A DNA stretch of 64,000 bases, from positions 166,309-230,308 of the forward strand of contig NZ_FOQF01000001.1 in the NCBI RefSeq assembly GCF_900113655.1. The letters are read 5' to 3'. The stretch comes from Pseudobutyrivibrio sp. OR37 (lineage in GTDB: Bacteria > Bacillota > Clostridia > Lachnospirales > Lachnospiraceae). The position numbers and the translations under genes were made by a program. This document shows positions 45,008 to 55,235 of the stretch, in pieces. Below the pieces are notes generated by a model. It saw only the letters and a program-made list of their open reading frames with translations. It had not been told where the DNA came from and did no database searches. Positions within the stretch are counted from its first letter, which is position 1. Every line of letters begins with the position of its first letter.

Positions 45008-48000
45008 AAATTTATACTCCTTTCTAGAGCAAATGAATATATTAAAACTTCCTTTACCTTAACTCCATAGGAAGCCTCTATTGCATTTTTGTATAGCTCT
45101 AATTGCCTTTCATATCTTAGCACCAATTGCTGCTCATCGTCTACCTTATCTGTCTTATAATCCAAAAGAACTATTCCGTCCTCTTCCTCCCAGAACACAT
45201 CGATGATTCCCTGCACAAGAATCATTTCATTAGAGGAAGCATCATCATTAAATAAGCTCTTTGCATCACTGCCGTAAACAAAAGGCTTTTCTTTGTATAG
45301 ATTGCCATTTGCTGCTGCCATGGACATACGCTTTGCAGAATCATCCTTCAAAAACTTCTTAAGCTTATTAAGATTAATTCTTCCAAATTCATCCTCCGAT
45401 AAGCACTTAATTTGCTTCATATAACTGAGCTGCTCATCAAAGGAATCTACTAGATTTGGATTAGCAAAATCATAGCATTCAAGGAATCTATGCATTGCAG
45501 TTCCATAAAGTGCTCCAACAGGGATTTTCCCTTCTTCAGTATTTTCCTTTAAATCCTGCTGACGCATAAATAGAGGAATATAGCTTTCCTCTTCCTTAAC
45601 GATAAAAGCAGGAGCCGAATCAGCGTTAAACTGGAATACATCCTCCATAGCCTGATGCTTAATTTCAGAAACTGAATATTTACTCTTATACCCGCTTTCA
45701 TTTAAGCCATCATACTTAAAGGATAACGTATTTACGATAGGATTACCTGCCCCATCACCTGCAGCATCAATGAGCTTTTCAAGTGCAGCCCTTACCTGTT
45801 CCTTCTTAACAGAACGCTCCACCTCATCTATAAACAGATCCTCGCAATCAATGATTCGCTTATTGTAGTGGTAACCTGAAGCATTTAATGATCTGATAAT
45901 CAGCTCTATGCTTGAAGATGCCTTAAGCTTTGTATTGGTATCAAGAAGACCAGTTTCTCCATCATATTCGCTTAGCTTTTCTATCACTGATTTATCTTTA
46001 TTTGGCTTGATAGCTGCAGTGATTATCAGCTTGTCCACAGCTCTTGTAAGTGCTACGTAAAGGATTCTTAAATACTCTCCTCTGGCATCTGCGGCCATAC
46101 GATATTTAACCACGTTAAAGGATGGTGTTTTGTAGGAGATTCGTGTTTTTGGATTACGATAGTTAAGAGCAAGCCCTAGCTTATCGTCATACACAAAGGA
46201 ACCTGCTTCATTCTTAAATGGTTTACCACAGCCTGCAAGGAATACCACTGGAAATTCCAAGCCCTTACTTTTATGAATAGTCATAATTCTAACTGCTTCA
46301 TCATTTTCAGAAACAGTTTTTGCAAGACCTAAATCCTCATCATAGGTCTTTAAGCCTTCGATATAGCTAACAAATCTGGACAAGCCTTTAAAGCTTGTGC
46401 TTTCAAAGCTTACCGCCTCATCTATTAGCTTGTTTAGATTTGCCGCAGCCATTCTGCCATTTGGCAAAGATTTAGTATAAATTAGATAATCTGTTTCCTC
46501 CAAAATATGCTCTATGATTTCATGAATCGGAGTGTCGATTGCCTCATCTCTAAATTTATTTAGTACATCTAAAAAGGCTGCAATATCTTCATCATTATCT
46601 GCCTTATATTTTTCCAAGATACATTCATACAAGGAAACCTTTGGGCTAGTAGCTCTAATCTGCGCCAATCTTTCAGAAGAAAAGCCAAACATTGCAGAAT
46701 GAAGCACTGCCGCCAATGGAATGTCGTTGAAAGGATTATCTATTACATTAAGCATAGATAAAACAGTATCGATTTCCTCCCTGTCGAAAAAGCCAGTTTC
46801 CTCAGCCACGTAGGAAGGAATTCCGCAATCCTTTAAGGCTGCAATGTATTTATCAGAATGTCCTTTAACGCCACGCATTAAAATTACAATATCGTTAAGC
46901 TTAATAGGGCGCAGACTTCTTCCATCTTCGCCCTTACAGCTTACCTGAAAGTCTGATGCAATAAGCTCCTTTATTCGCTTTGCGATAACAAGAGCCTCCA
47001 ATGTGTCTCCATCATCTATATCTAATTCCTTCATGGAATCGGCATTTTGAGTCGCAATTAAAACCTCTGCCTCGTACTCGGACTGTTCTCCCTTAAAGGT
47101 CTCGTCACCAAGCTTTAAAGCTGCCTGTTCATTATAGGCAACTCCACCTACATCCATCTGCATAAGAGGTGCAAATACCTGGTTACAGAAATTCAGCACC
47201 TCATATCTACTTCTAAAATTCTTATCAAGATCAATTCTGATTGAGGATGCTTCTGGCTTTGCATCCATAGGATAAGAATAAAGCTTTTTTATAAACAAGG
47301 CTGGGCTGGCCTGTCTAAAGGCATAAATAGACTGCTTTACATCGCCTACGGTAAAGTAGTTATTACCAGAGCTGATGGCTGTAAGTATTTGCTCCTGAAG
47401 CTCATTGGAGTCCTGATACTCATCAACCATAATCTCCTTAAAATGATTTGAAAGCTCTATGGCCACAGGGCGCTTTTCATGCTCTACCGATTCTTCGTTT
47501 CTAAGAATCCTTAATGCCATGTGCTCAATATCATTAAAGTCATATATATTTCTTTTCTGCTTTTCTTCAAAAAGAGCTGCAGAATATTCTTTGGCAAAAT
47601 TTATAAGAGCAATAGCCTGAGTTCGGATATATTTAATATCCTCAAGCATATCCTCAAGACTAACTCCATAATAATTATCCTTTATTCCAGTTACGATTTT
47701 TTTATAGGCACCCCTGAAATCCTTTGCTCGCTTAACATCGTCCTCGTTAAGACAGGTTCCCTTTGTTCCCCATCGTGTAGAAAAATCAATACCTGAAATT
47801 GCATCGAATTTTTCATTAAAGGTATTCTTCGAATAAATACCTTTAATCTGGCCTAGCTCATAGGTGAAAATATCCTTATCCTTTGCGCTGCAATCTTCAG
47901 TATAAAGACTTAAGAAACGCTCAAGCTTAGTAACGATTCCGCTTAACTCGCTGTCCGTAAGCTTAAGTATTTCCTCCACCAATTCACTATTTTCCAGCTC

Positions 48001-48609
48001 CTCTATAGTACTAATATCATAAAGCTTTAGTGCATTGTCATACCATTCCATAGGCCATGCAAAGCTAGCTGCTTTATCATGAAGAGCAAAAACCATATCA
48101 CGTAAGCCATCTGTATTTCTTCCGTTGATATATGCATCTGCCAAAAGCTTAAAGTCCTCATCCTTTTCCTCCAGCTTCTTTGACAAAAGCTCAGTGAAAA
48201 TATTATCGTTCAGCATCTTCAGCTCGCCTGATGCCCCAATTCTAAAAGAAGGATCCATATTGATTTCGTAGAAATAATTTTTTACAACCCAACTACAAAA
48301 GCTATCAATGGTTCTAATGTGGGCGTTATGAATAAGGGTTGCCTGAGAGCGCAGGCGTGCATCAGAAGCATTTTGCATAACTGCCTTGTCAATAGCCTTT
48401 CTGATTCGGTCCTTCATTTCCGCAGCAGCTGCCGTAGTAAAGGTAACCACAAGAATTCTATCAACATCTATTCCGTTTTTTTCGTCTAATATCTGAGATA
48501 TGATTCGTTCAACCAGCACGAAGGTTTTACCACTACCCGCGGCAGCACTTACAAGCATATTTTTATTTCTTGTGTCTCGTACCAGTATCTGTTCATTAGT
48601 TAATGACAA
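44992..48609 (-). CDS. addA: Helicase-nuclease AddAB, subunit AddA
   Basis: UvrD-type 3'-5' helicase with a RecB-like nuclease, processing double-strand breaks with AddB (1205 residues). Seen: Walker A AAAGSGKTFVLVERI, VTFTTAAAAEMKDRI, DEYQDSNELQ, FTVGDVKQSIYAFRQA, MTIHKSKGLEFPVVFLAG and LYVALTRAVDKL, then the C-terminal nuclease GIIDVFWEEEDGIVLLDYKTD. Translation appears to start at TTG 48609 (LSLTNEQILVRD), one base after the addB stop, with GAGG in the addB tail, implying coupling. Confidence 0.97.
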   Translation of the reverse strand: MSLTNEQILVRDTRNKNMLVSAAAGSGKTFVLVERIISQILDEKNGIDVDRILVVTFTTAAAAEMKDRIRKAIDKAVMQNASDARLRSQATLIHNAHIRTIDSFCSWVVKNYFYEINMDPSFRIGASGELKMLNDNIFTELLSKKLEEKDEDFKLLADAYINGRNTDGLRDMVFALHDKAASFAWPMEWYDNALKLYDISTIEELENSELVEEILKLTDSELSGIVTKLERFLSLYTEDCSAKDKDIFTYELGQIKGIYSKNTFNEKFDAISGIDFSTRWGTKGTCLNEDDVKRAKDFRGAYKKIVTGIKDNYYGVSLEDMLEDIKYIRTQAIALINFAKEYSAALFEEKQKRNIYDFNDIEHMALRILRNEESVEHEKRPVAIELSNHFKEIMVDEYQDSNELQEQILTAISSGNNYFTVGDVKQSIYAFRQASPALFIKKLYSYPMDAKPEASSIRIDLDKNFRSRYEVLNFCNQVFAPLMQMDVGGVAYNEQAALKLGDETFKGEQSEYEAEVLIATQNADSMKELDIDDGDTLEALVIAKRIKELIASDFQVSCKGEDGRSLRPIKLNDIVILMRGVKGHSDKYIAALKDCGIPSYVAEETGFFDREEIDTVLSMLNVIDNPFNDIPLAAVLHSAMFGFSSERLAQIRATSPKVSLYECILEKYKADNDEDIAAFLDVLNKFRDEAIDTPIHEIIEHILEETDYLIYTKSLPNGRMAAANLNKLIDEAVSFESTSFKGLSRFVSYIEGLKTYDEDLGLAKTVSENDEAVRIMTIHKSKGLEFPVVFLAGCGKPFKNEAGSFVYDDKLGLALNYRNPKTRISYKTPSFNVVKYRMAADARGEYLRILYVALTRAVDKLIITAAIKPNKDKSVIEKLSEYDGETGLLDTNTKLKASSSIELIIRSLNASGYHYNKRIIDCEDLFIDEVERSVKKEQVRAALEKLIDAAGDGAGNPIVNTLSFKYDGLNESGYKSKYSVSEIKHQAMEDVFQFNADSAPAFIVKEEESYIPLFMRQQDLKENTEEGKIPVGALYGTAMHRFLECYDFANPNLVDSFDEQLSYMKQIKCLSEDEFGRINLNKLKKFLKDDSAKRMSMAAANGNLYKEKPFVYGSDAKSLFNDDASSNEMILVQGIIDVFWEEEDGIVLLDYKTDKVDDEQQLVLRYERQLELYKNAIEASYGVKVKEVLIYSFALERSINLCTTK

Positions 48610-48610
48610 T

Positions 48611-51600
48611 TTATTCTTCCTCTAACTTTTCTTTCATTAAATCTACAATTTCAGAGTTCTTTTTACCTTTTTCAAAGGCACGTGGGCTAAAGCCAGGCTC
48701 GTTCTCATCAAAATGGCATACACTCTTGAAGCTACAATAACGACATGCATCGATGCCACCTAGTCTGGCTGGAGATGGTTCAAAATCTCCTGAAATAATA
48801 TGATTTGCCGTTTCCGCTGCCTTTAGCATTGAATAGTCAATTACTGTCTTCATGGCAGTTCTATCTACTGCATTGGTATCTTTTTCTGATGGATCACCAT
48901 TGCTCTTAACTGAATAAGGCACGATAGATGAAGTTTTAACCTGCCCCTCATCCTTTCCTACAGTAGAGTCATTTGCCTTTAAATCCTCTGGGGCACTGGA
49001 AAGTAAGCCTTCCATCCTGCTTAGCTTAAGTCTCTCCTCTTCAGAGACATTTCTTGCAGATGCCACCTCTAAATATTTATTAGCCATTTCGTAGTAAAGC
49101 ATTGCTGCTGGATGCAAGGTTGCACCAGGATATTTATCCTTTAGCTTGTCCAAAACCACACCCATGTAGATAGGCAGCTGCAGGGAAAGTCCATGATAGC
49201 ATTCATTCAAATCCAGCTTATGTCCACTGGATTTATAATCGATGATTCTTACAGCCTTATCATCATTTGCTGTTAAATCGATTCTATCTACCTTGCCCTT
49301 AAGATTAGCTAGCGTTTCCTGTGTCTTACTATCCTTGATTTCAGTGCGTATACTCTCTTCAAATAGTTCTGGCTCAAATTCCCCTCTAGACACCTGGGTA
49401 GTAATAATTTCAACCACATGTCTTAAAGTATCCTTCATGGACTCTACTATATATCTTTGGGTGCTATCCTCTAGTGTAGAAACCTTGCCCATGTGCTCAA
49501 AGGTTTGAGCGATAGCAACCTCAATGTATTTTTCACGTTCTTCTTCTGTTACTGTTTTAAAGCTCTTGCCATCTTCCTTTAGACTGCTTGAATATCGTTC
49601 AATAGCCTCGTGGTAAAAGTTACCCATATCGATGCTGGAAAGCTCAAATTCCTCGCGCTCCTTGAGATTTAAAACATAGGTGAGGAAATATTTATAGCTG
49701 CATTCATTATATAGCTCAAACTTTGATACAGAGCCGGAAATAGTTTCATCAGCATTTATAGCCTCATTTACAGCAAGCATAATCTGCTCTGAGAAGCTTT
49801 CCTTGCCATGCTCGAAAAATGCTCCCTTTAAAAGCAGAGAAAGTTTTTCTGCATCCACGGTCTTGGCCCACTCAATCAAATATATTAAATCCCTGGCCTC
49901 ATCTTCTTTAAGGCTGTCGTATCCGAAGGTTGTGGTCTTGTTTAAGAGTGAAATCAAATAATCAAAGGTACTTTTTTCAGAAAGAATTCTATCCTCTCCT
50001 GTAAAATCTTCGATTTCATTAAGATTAATGCCCTCAAACATATCCTTAATCAAATCCACCAGATATGAAGGATTAACCCCTTTACCATCAGCATCTACTC
50101 TAGGCATGGTGATGTACAAGATCTGATTTGGTTTGGTAAGCATAAGATAGAGATAGAATCTCTGTCGAAATGCCTTTTGTCTGTCTGAAGGAGCCAGCTC
50201 AAAGCCTAATGATAGCAGCTGCTCACGTTCAAGCTGGGAAAGGATACCTCCGTTTTCCACCTTCTTTGGAATGGCATCATCAGATGCACCTATACAAAAA
50301 AGAACCTTTATGTTTGATAATCTGGTTCGTTCTATATCACCTAAAATAACACTATCTGTGGTAGGTGGAATGACACCGATAGAGGCTGCCGAAAGACCTG
50401 CCTCGTAAATATCCTTAAACTCATCTAATGCCATTTTTTCATCACCAAGGATTCCTACAAGCTTATCCAAAATATCCATAATTACAGGATAGATTTGGCT
50501 GTATTCCTTGGACTTTACCGCATTATTCTTGTCCTCATAGAGCTTGCCACGAGCGTTTATCTTGGCCTCAAAATCAAAGCCTGTTACAAAGGTGTAGAGG
50601 GCTACAGCAATATCCCTTACTGTAGAATCTTTATTAATAGCCCTATCAAAAGCCATAAATGGGCCAATAAATTTTTCTCTGATTTCATTTACCTTAAGTA
50701 AAGCTTCATCCTCGCTAAAGCTATTTGAACGAATTGCGAAAGGATGAAAATATTTTTTCTTTCCTCGAATACCAGTTGAAATCAGGTAGTTTTCCAAATA
50801 ATCAATTTCATCTGTAGAAAGCTCTGTCAAACCTGTGCGCAGGAATCTAAACACATCCTCACGTTTGAAATCTCTATCAAAAATATCAAATAGAGCCTCA
50901 ATAGCCTCCGACATTGGATGGAATAGAATTTCTGTTTTGGCATCTATGAAATAAGGAATATCATATTCATCCCAAATCCCCGAAACCAAATATCTGTAGG
51001 ACTCCAAATTAGGAGCAACCACTGCTATATCTTTATAATTAAGCCCGCTTCTAACCAGGCGATTAATCTGAATTGCTACGTATCTAAGCTCGTCACGCAT
51101 GCTTCTAAGACTCACCAGCTTTAGTGAAGCATCAGGGTTTGCCTCGCCCTCATATTTTCTTACGGCATTTCTGAAAATATTTTTTTCAAGATGTGTAAGC
51201 ACGCTATTTTCTGACAGCCAGCCATCCTTCGATTCTATGAAGGTGATTGGATTAATTTCGGTTTTTGCATTCTTTGCAATTTTATTTAGCTTAATTGCAA
51301 ATTCTGAAGACATCTCAAAAAGGGCATCATCCCCCTGCTTTGTAAGAAGTGCTGACTCATCATCTGCGGTAATAGTTACCGCTACCTCATCACAAATTTC
51401 AAGCATGTGCTCCACCAGCTGATACTGAATAGGTGTAAAGCCTGTAAAGCCGTCCAATACAACTGTTGAGCCCGATACAATATCAGAATCATCCAACATA
51501 TCATTTAAGGTAGAAAGGATTGATTCTGTGGTAACATATTTTCCATTTATAAAATCCAAAAAAGCCTCGTATAAAACTAACAAATCCGAGGCTTTTCTTT

Positions 51601-52057
51601 TGAAGCTTTCTGACATGGCAGGTGATGCAATCATCTCTCTTAAACCATCTGTAGTGATATTATACTGAGTCATTTCTGAGATGAGGGATTTCACCTGAGT
51701 TATATAGCTGATTTTTGTTATATTCTGACGAAGGGTGGTTAAATCCTTCAGAGACTCATCGATTATTCTACGGATTACAAGGGATTTTCCGGTATCATCC
51801 AATACGGCGTTGATACCAGCTCCCAGCTCTTCGAATACACGATAAGCCAAGCGGTTAAATGACAGTACATCTATGTTCATAATGCACTTGTTGGGGTGCA
51901 TGGATACCAGAAGCTTCTGGGTGGACATGGTGTACTGTTCTGGAACTATGACTAGAAAATTTTTGTCTTTTCTTGCCATGGATTCCTTAATTATTCTTGA
52001 ATAAAGGGTAGTGGATTTTCCACTACCCGAGCTACCTACTACTATTGATAATGACAT
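48611..52057 (-). CDS. addB: Helicase-nuclease AddAB, subunit AddB
   Basis: Partner of AddA (1148 residues), with an inactive helicase fold that recognises Chi and a second nuclease with an iron-sulfur staple. Seen: Walker A VGSSGSGKSTTL near the N-terminus, and the nuclease VDRIDLTANDDKAVRIIDYKSSG. The four cluster cysteines are one in YNECSYKYF and three in CRYCSFKSVC at the C-terminus. Start chosen at ATG 52057 (MSLSIVVGSSG) after AGGAG; the longer in-frame reading to 52192 runs into the upstream gene and lacks conserved residues. Confidence 0.96.
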   Translation of the reverse strand: MSLSIVVGSSGSGKSTTLYSRIIKESMARKDKNFLVIVPEQYTMSTQKLLVSMHPNKCIMNIDVLSFNRLAYRVFEELGAGINAVLDDTGKSLVIRRIIDESLKDLTTLRQNITKISYITQVKSLISEMTQYNITTDGLREMIASPAMSESFKRKASDLLVLYEAFLDFINGKYVTTESILSTLNDMLDDSDIVSGSTVVLDGFTGFTPIQYQLVEHMLEICDEVAVTITADDESALLTKQGDDALFEMSSEFAIKLNKIAKNAKTEINPITFIESKDGWLSENSVLTHLEKNIFRNAVRKYEGEANPDASLKLVSLRSMRDELRYVAIQINRLVRSGLNYKDIAVVAPNLESYRYLVSGIWDEYDIPYFIDAKTEILFHPMSEAIEALFDIFDRDFKREDVFRFLRTGLTELSTDEIDYLENYLISTGIRGKKKYFHPFAIRSNSFSEDEALLKVNEIREKFIGPFMAFDRAINKDSTVRDIAVALYTFVTGFDFEAKINARGKLYEDKNNAVKSKEYSQIYPVIMDILDKLVGILGDEKMALDEFKDIYEAGLSAASIGVIPPTTDSVILGDIERTRLSNIKVLFCIGASDDAIPKKVENGGILSQLEREQLLSLGFELAPSDRQKAFRQRFYLYLMLTKPNQILYITMPRVDADGKGVNPSYLVDLIKDMFEGINLNEIEDFTGEDRILSEKSTFDYLISLLNKTTTFGYDSLKEDEARDLIYLIEWAKTVDAEKLSLLLKGAFFEHGKESFSEQIMLAVNEAINADETISGSVSKFELYNECSYKYFLTYVLNLKEREEFELSSIDMGNFYHEAIERYSSSLKEDGKSFKTVTEEEREKYIEVAIAQTFEHMGKVSTLEDSTQRYIVESMKDTLRHVVEIITTQVSRGEFEPELFEESIRTEIKDSKTQETLANLKGKVDRIDLTANDDKAVRIIDYKSSGHKLDLNECYHGLSLQLPIYMGVVLDKLKDKYPGATLHPAAMLYYEMANKYLEVASARNVSEEERLKLSRMEGLLSSAPEDLKANDSTVGKDEGQVKTSSIVPYSVKSNGDPSEKDTNAVDRTAMKTVIDYSMLKAAETANHIISGDFEPSPARLGGIDACRYCSFKSVCHFDENEPGFSPRAFEKGKKNSEIVDLMKEKLEEE

Positions 52058-52094
52058 TACTACTCCTGAAATTTCTAATAATATAGTCCGCTTA

Positions 52095-53645
52095 TTAAGA
52101 CTGTGGGAACATGCCGCGGAGCATGGTGGCCATGGATCCGGTGTGGCTGCGCTCGTAAGGTTTTCCTTTGAGATATAGCTCAGAAACTCCAATCTTGTTT
52201 AATTCTGATGTTGGAATCTCGTAAGGATTTTTATCCAAAATTACGATGTCGCAGCTCTTACCCATTTCAAGGGTGCCCCTCTCCTTCTCATCAAAAAGAG
52301 AATATGCGCCGTTATATGTAGCCATCCTAAGAGCATCATACACAGACACTGATTCCTTAGGATTTCTATTGTTACATGCATCATGAATCCATTTGATAGG
52401 GTCTGGATCAGATGCAGGAGCATCTGAATTGAAGCAAATCTTAATTCCCATATCATTCATAGTCTTAAGCGGATTAATGAATTCATATTGGCTTTCTGAA
52501 AGCATGCTCTTAATATAAGCATCAATACCATCAATGTTTGTTAAAAGCGATGGTCTTGATGAAATCATGATATTATACTTGCTGCAAATCTTAAGGCATC
52601 TTTCAGTAGGAAGAGAACCATGCAGGATTATATGTCTGTGATCATATCTTGGATAATCCTCAAGCGCCATAGAAATGGCATTTACAGCCTGTTCAAAGGC
52701 AGCATCACCTACGGCGTGAAGTGCAATCTGGTATCCTGCTCTGTTAGCGTTGACGCAGAATTTCTGCACATCCACATCATCATAATAAGACACGCCTCTA
52801 TGTTTTGCATCAGCATAATCATCCAAAAGATATGCATCTCTATTTGCAAAGGTTCCATCTAGATTGGCAAATACTACTCTTGTCATATCCTTCTTGGCAA
52901 TCTTATCTACATTTGAACACTGATAAGCCACGCGAATCTGCATACCATTATCAAGTCCCTTTGCTACAGAACGCTCCATGTCGAAATCATAATCCCTTAC
53001 GAAGCCAAGTCCACTGGCTGAACAGATAAGGCCTACACCCTTGCTGGCAAGAAAATCAGCTGTTTCCACCATTGAATCTATTACCTTTTTGGTAGATAAG
53101 CCATGAGAAACAAATTCAGCAGCTGAAACAAAGGCTTCCTGCTTCAGTTCACCTGTCTCTGGATTAAAGCCTCTAAGGTTTTCAATCTTTGATTTTACAG
53201 CGTCAAGGAACATTGTATTGGCAACTGCAGAATGAGCATCATGCTTCAGAATAATGGCTGGCTTGTTTGGGCACGCCTTATCAAGCTGCTCTCTGAGGAT
53301 TAAGTAACCCTCAGAAACAGCAAATTCGGTAGCGCCAAAGCCAACAACTATATTTTCCTTTGTAGTGCTAGCATATTCCTCCAGTTGCTCAAGAATCTTT
53401 GCATTAGAATCTGTATCGCTGATAGGAAACATTCTGTGAAGCACGGAAAATCCTGAATAATGCGCGTGCGTATCAACAAATGCAGGAAGAGCTACTGATG
53501 AGCCTAGCTCAATGGGAGGCACAACCTCGTACTGAGTAGGTAGAGTATTTCCGATATAAGCAATTCGCCCTTCTCTTTCAACTAAATAATTTGCGATTGT
53601 ATTATTTTCATCACATGTAATTATTGTTCCATGAAATACCTGCAT
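52095..53645 (-). CDS. Amidohydrolase family protein (YtcJ-like)
   Basis: Metal-dependent hydrolase (516 residues from the chosen start). Seen: the N-terminal beta sandwich (MQVFHGTIITCDENNTIANYLV), the HxH metal motif in FVDTHAHYSG, later metal His in ALHAVGD and RHIILHGSL, the catalytic Asp in CFNSDAPASDPDP, and ADxxILDKNP-type C-terminus (SCDIVILDKNPYEIP). These match the YtcJ/exoenzyme-regulatory amidohydrolases that act on N-acyl or formamide bonds. Start at ATG 53645 behind GGAGGGG; a longer frame to 53693 overlaps pfk. The substrate is unknown. Confidence 0.88.
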   Translation of the reverse strand: MQVFHGTIITCDENNTIANYLVEREGRIAYIGNTLPTQYEVVPPIELGSSVALPAFVDTHAHYSGFSVLHRMFPISDTDSNAKILEQLEEYASTTKENIVVGFGATEFAVSEGYLILREQLDKACPNKPAIILKHDAHSAVANTMFLDAVKSKIENLRGFNPETGELKQEAFVSAAEFVSHGLSTKKVIDSMVETADFLASKGVGLICSASGLGFVRDYDFDMERSVAKGLDNGMQIRVAYQCSNVDKIAKKDMTRVVFANLDGTFANRDAYLLDDYADAKHRGVSYYDDVDVQKFCVNANRAGYQIALHAVGDAAFEQAVNAISMALEDYPRYDHRHIILHGSLPTERCLKICSKYNIMISSRPSLLTNIDGIDAYIKSMLSESQYEFINPLKTMNDMGIKICFNSDAPASDPDPIKWIHDACNNRNPKESVSVYDALRMATYNGAYSLFDEKERGTLEMGKSCDIVILDKNPYEIPTSELNKIGVSELYLKGKPYERSHTGSMATMLRGMFPQS

Positions 53646-53665
53646 CTTACCCCTCCATACTAAAT

Positions 53666-54910
53666 CTATTTGTTCTTTTTCTTTGGTCGGCAAATGTGAC
53701 GAGGAATACCATCAACCATGATTGGAGCAACATCTCCCTGAATCAATGGTTTTGCATAAGTAATAAACGCCTCTGTAACATAAGTGCCATCATGTGTAAT
53801 CCAATTTCTTGGAACCAGCTTTTCGTCGTTGGCAATCTTATGAACATCCTTAACCTCTGTTCCACACTGATATGGATCATCAGAGTGACGGATAAGTGTA
53901 ACCATCTTACCTGTATCCCCTTCATCAGCAGCAAGCACAGCAGCACCACCTACCTGATAAGCCTCAAGGATATCGATACGGGATGCAAGATGTGAACCTG
54001 CACGCTGTAAGGTAGAAAGCTCTATTGCTCTAGTCTTGCAGCCTAGCTCTTTTCCAATGTAGTTGCAAAGGTAAGAAGCTGTTCCTGTAAGCTGCTTGTG
54101 ATTGAAAGCATCTACGAATTCTACGTTGCTACCTAATTCACAAACATATTTGCCTTCCTTTGTATGAATTCCTTCGGAAACGCATACTACAACAGAATGC
54201 TGCTGGTTAAGGAGCTTTTCAACTCTCTCTTTAAATTTTTCAATATCAAATGGAACCTCTGGCAGATAGATTAAATCTGGGCCTTCGCAATCCTCTCCCT
54301 TTGCAAGGATAGATGCGCCTGTAAGCCATCCTGCATTACGTCCCATAATTTCAACTATAGTAACAAGTCCCTTATCATATTCAAGGCAATGACCATCTCT
54401 GATGATTTCCTTAACAGAAGTACCAATGTACTTAGCAGCACTACCATAGCCTGGTGTATGGTCTGTAAGAGCTAAATCATTATCGATTGTCTTAGGACAT
54501 CCTATAAATCTGATATTTGAACCTGTGATAATTGCATAATCGGAAAGCTTTTTGATGGTGTCCATTGAATCATTTCCACCGATATAAATCAAAGCCTCGA
54601 TTTCGAGCTTGTTAAGAATCCCGAAGATTTTCTCGTAAGTCTCCATATCTTCGTGAATTTCTGGAAGTTTGAAACGGCATGAGCCAAGATAAGCAGCTGG
54701 TGTACGCTTTAAAAGCTCCACATCCAAATCATTTTTAATGTAATCGGAAAGATCTATGTAATCCTCTTCCATTAATCCCTTGATACCATGAAGCATACCA
54801 TAAATCTTTCCTGCCCCACGGTCTTTTGCTGTCCTGATAACTCCTGCTAAAGAAGAGTTGATAGCGGCGGTCGGTCCACCTGATTGTCCCACAATTACGT
54901 TTCCAGTCAT
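53666..54910 (-). CDS. pfp: 6-phosphofructokinase, pyrophosphate-dependent type
   Basis: Phosphorylates fructose-6-phosphate (414 residues). Seen: GQSGGPTAAIN phosphate loop, GGNDSMDTI in place of the ATP-type GGDGS, PKTIDNDLALTDHTPGYGSAAKY with the catalytic TIDND and a Lys where ATP enzymes have Gly, and EIMGRNAGWL. An Asp after GGN and the PKTIDND Lys are the accepted markers of pyrophosphate use. The ATG follows GGGAGGT. In the run between a small membrane protein and an amidohydrolase. ATP use cannot be excluded without assay. Confidence 0.9.
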   Translation of the reverse strand: MTGNVIVGQSGGPTAAINSSLAGVIRTAKDRGAGKIYGMLHGIKGLMEEDYIDLSDYIKNDLDVELLKRTPAAYLGSCRFKLPEIHEDMETYEKIFGILNKLEIEALIYIGGNDSMDTIKKLSDYAIITGSNIRFIGCPKTIDNDLALTDHTPGYGSAAKYIGTSVKEIIRDGHCLEYDKGLVTIVEIMGRNAGWLTGASILAKGEDCEGPDLIYLPEVPFDIEKFKERVEKLLNQQHSVVVCVSEGIHTKEGKYVCELGSNVEFVDAFNHKQLTGTASYLCNYIGKELGCKTRAIELSTLQRAGSHLASRIDILEAYQVGGAAVLAADEGDTGKMVTLIRHSDDPYQCGTEVKDVHKIANDEKLVPRNWITHDGTYVTEAFITYAKPLIQGDVAPIMVDGIPRHICRPKKKNK

Positions 54911-54943
54911 TTCATACTACCTCCCTAAATAATTTTTACTATA

Positions 54944-55204
54944 CTAGTCCTCCTCAGGCATCTCTCTAAAGAAGCCCGCGATAATATCACATACACACCA
55001 AATACCTCCTCCAATAGTGGATGCGATAAATATCTTAAATATATTGATAATAAGGATACCAGCTGTAAGTGTGCCCCCTGTAAAGCCTGTAACCAGCCAA
55101 TACACTGGACGAGCAAATAACCAGTAACCTCCAATATATAACCCCAAAACTGTGCCAAGAACGCTAAATAACACAGCTAAAGCCTTCTTTGCATTCTTTT
55201 TCAT
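54944..55204 (-). CDS. Small membrane protein, unknown function
   Basis: An 86-residue protein with a Lys-rich start (MKKNAKKALAVLFSV) and two to three hydrophobic helices (about 8-28, 32-56 and 60-78), ending in an acidic tail (REMPEED). No recognised family. Start chosen at ATG 55204, six bases after GGAG; an in-frame TTG at 55216 is less likely. It sits between PAP2 phosphatase and PFK genes on the same strand, so it is probably cotranscribed. Confidence 0.75.
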   Translation of the reverse strand: MKKNAKKALAVLFSVLGTVLGLYIGGYWLFARPVYWLVTGFTGGTLTAGILIINIFKIFIASTIGGGIWCVCDIIAGFFREMPEED

Positions 55205-55235
55205 AAAAAACTCCAATATGTAAAAAATATTCTAA

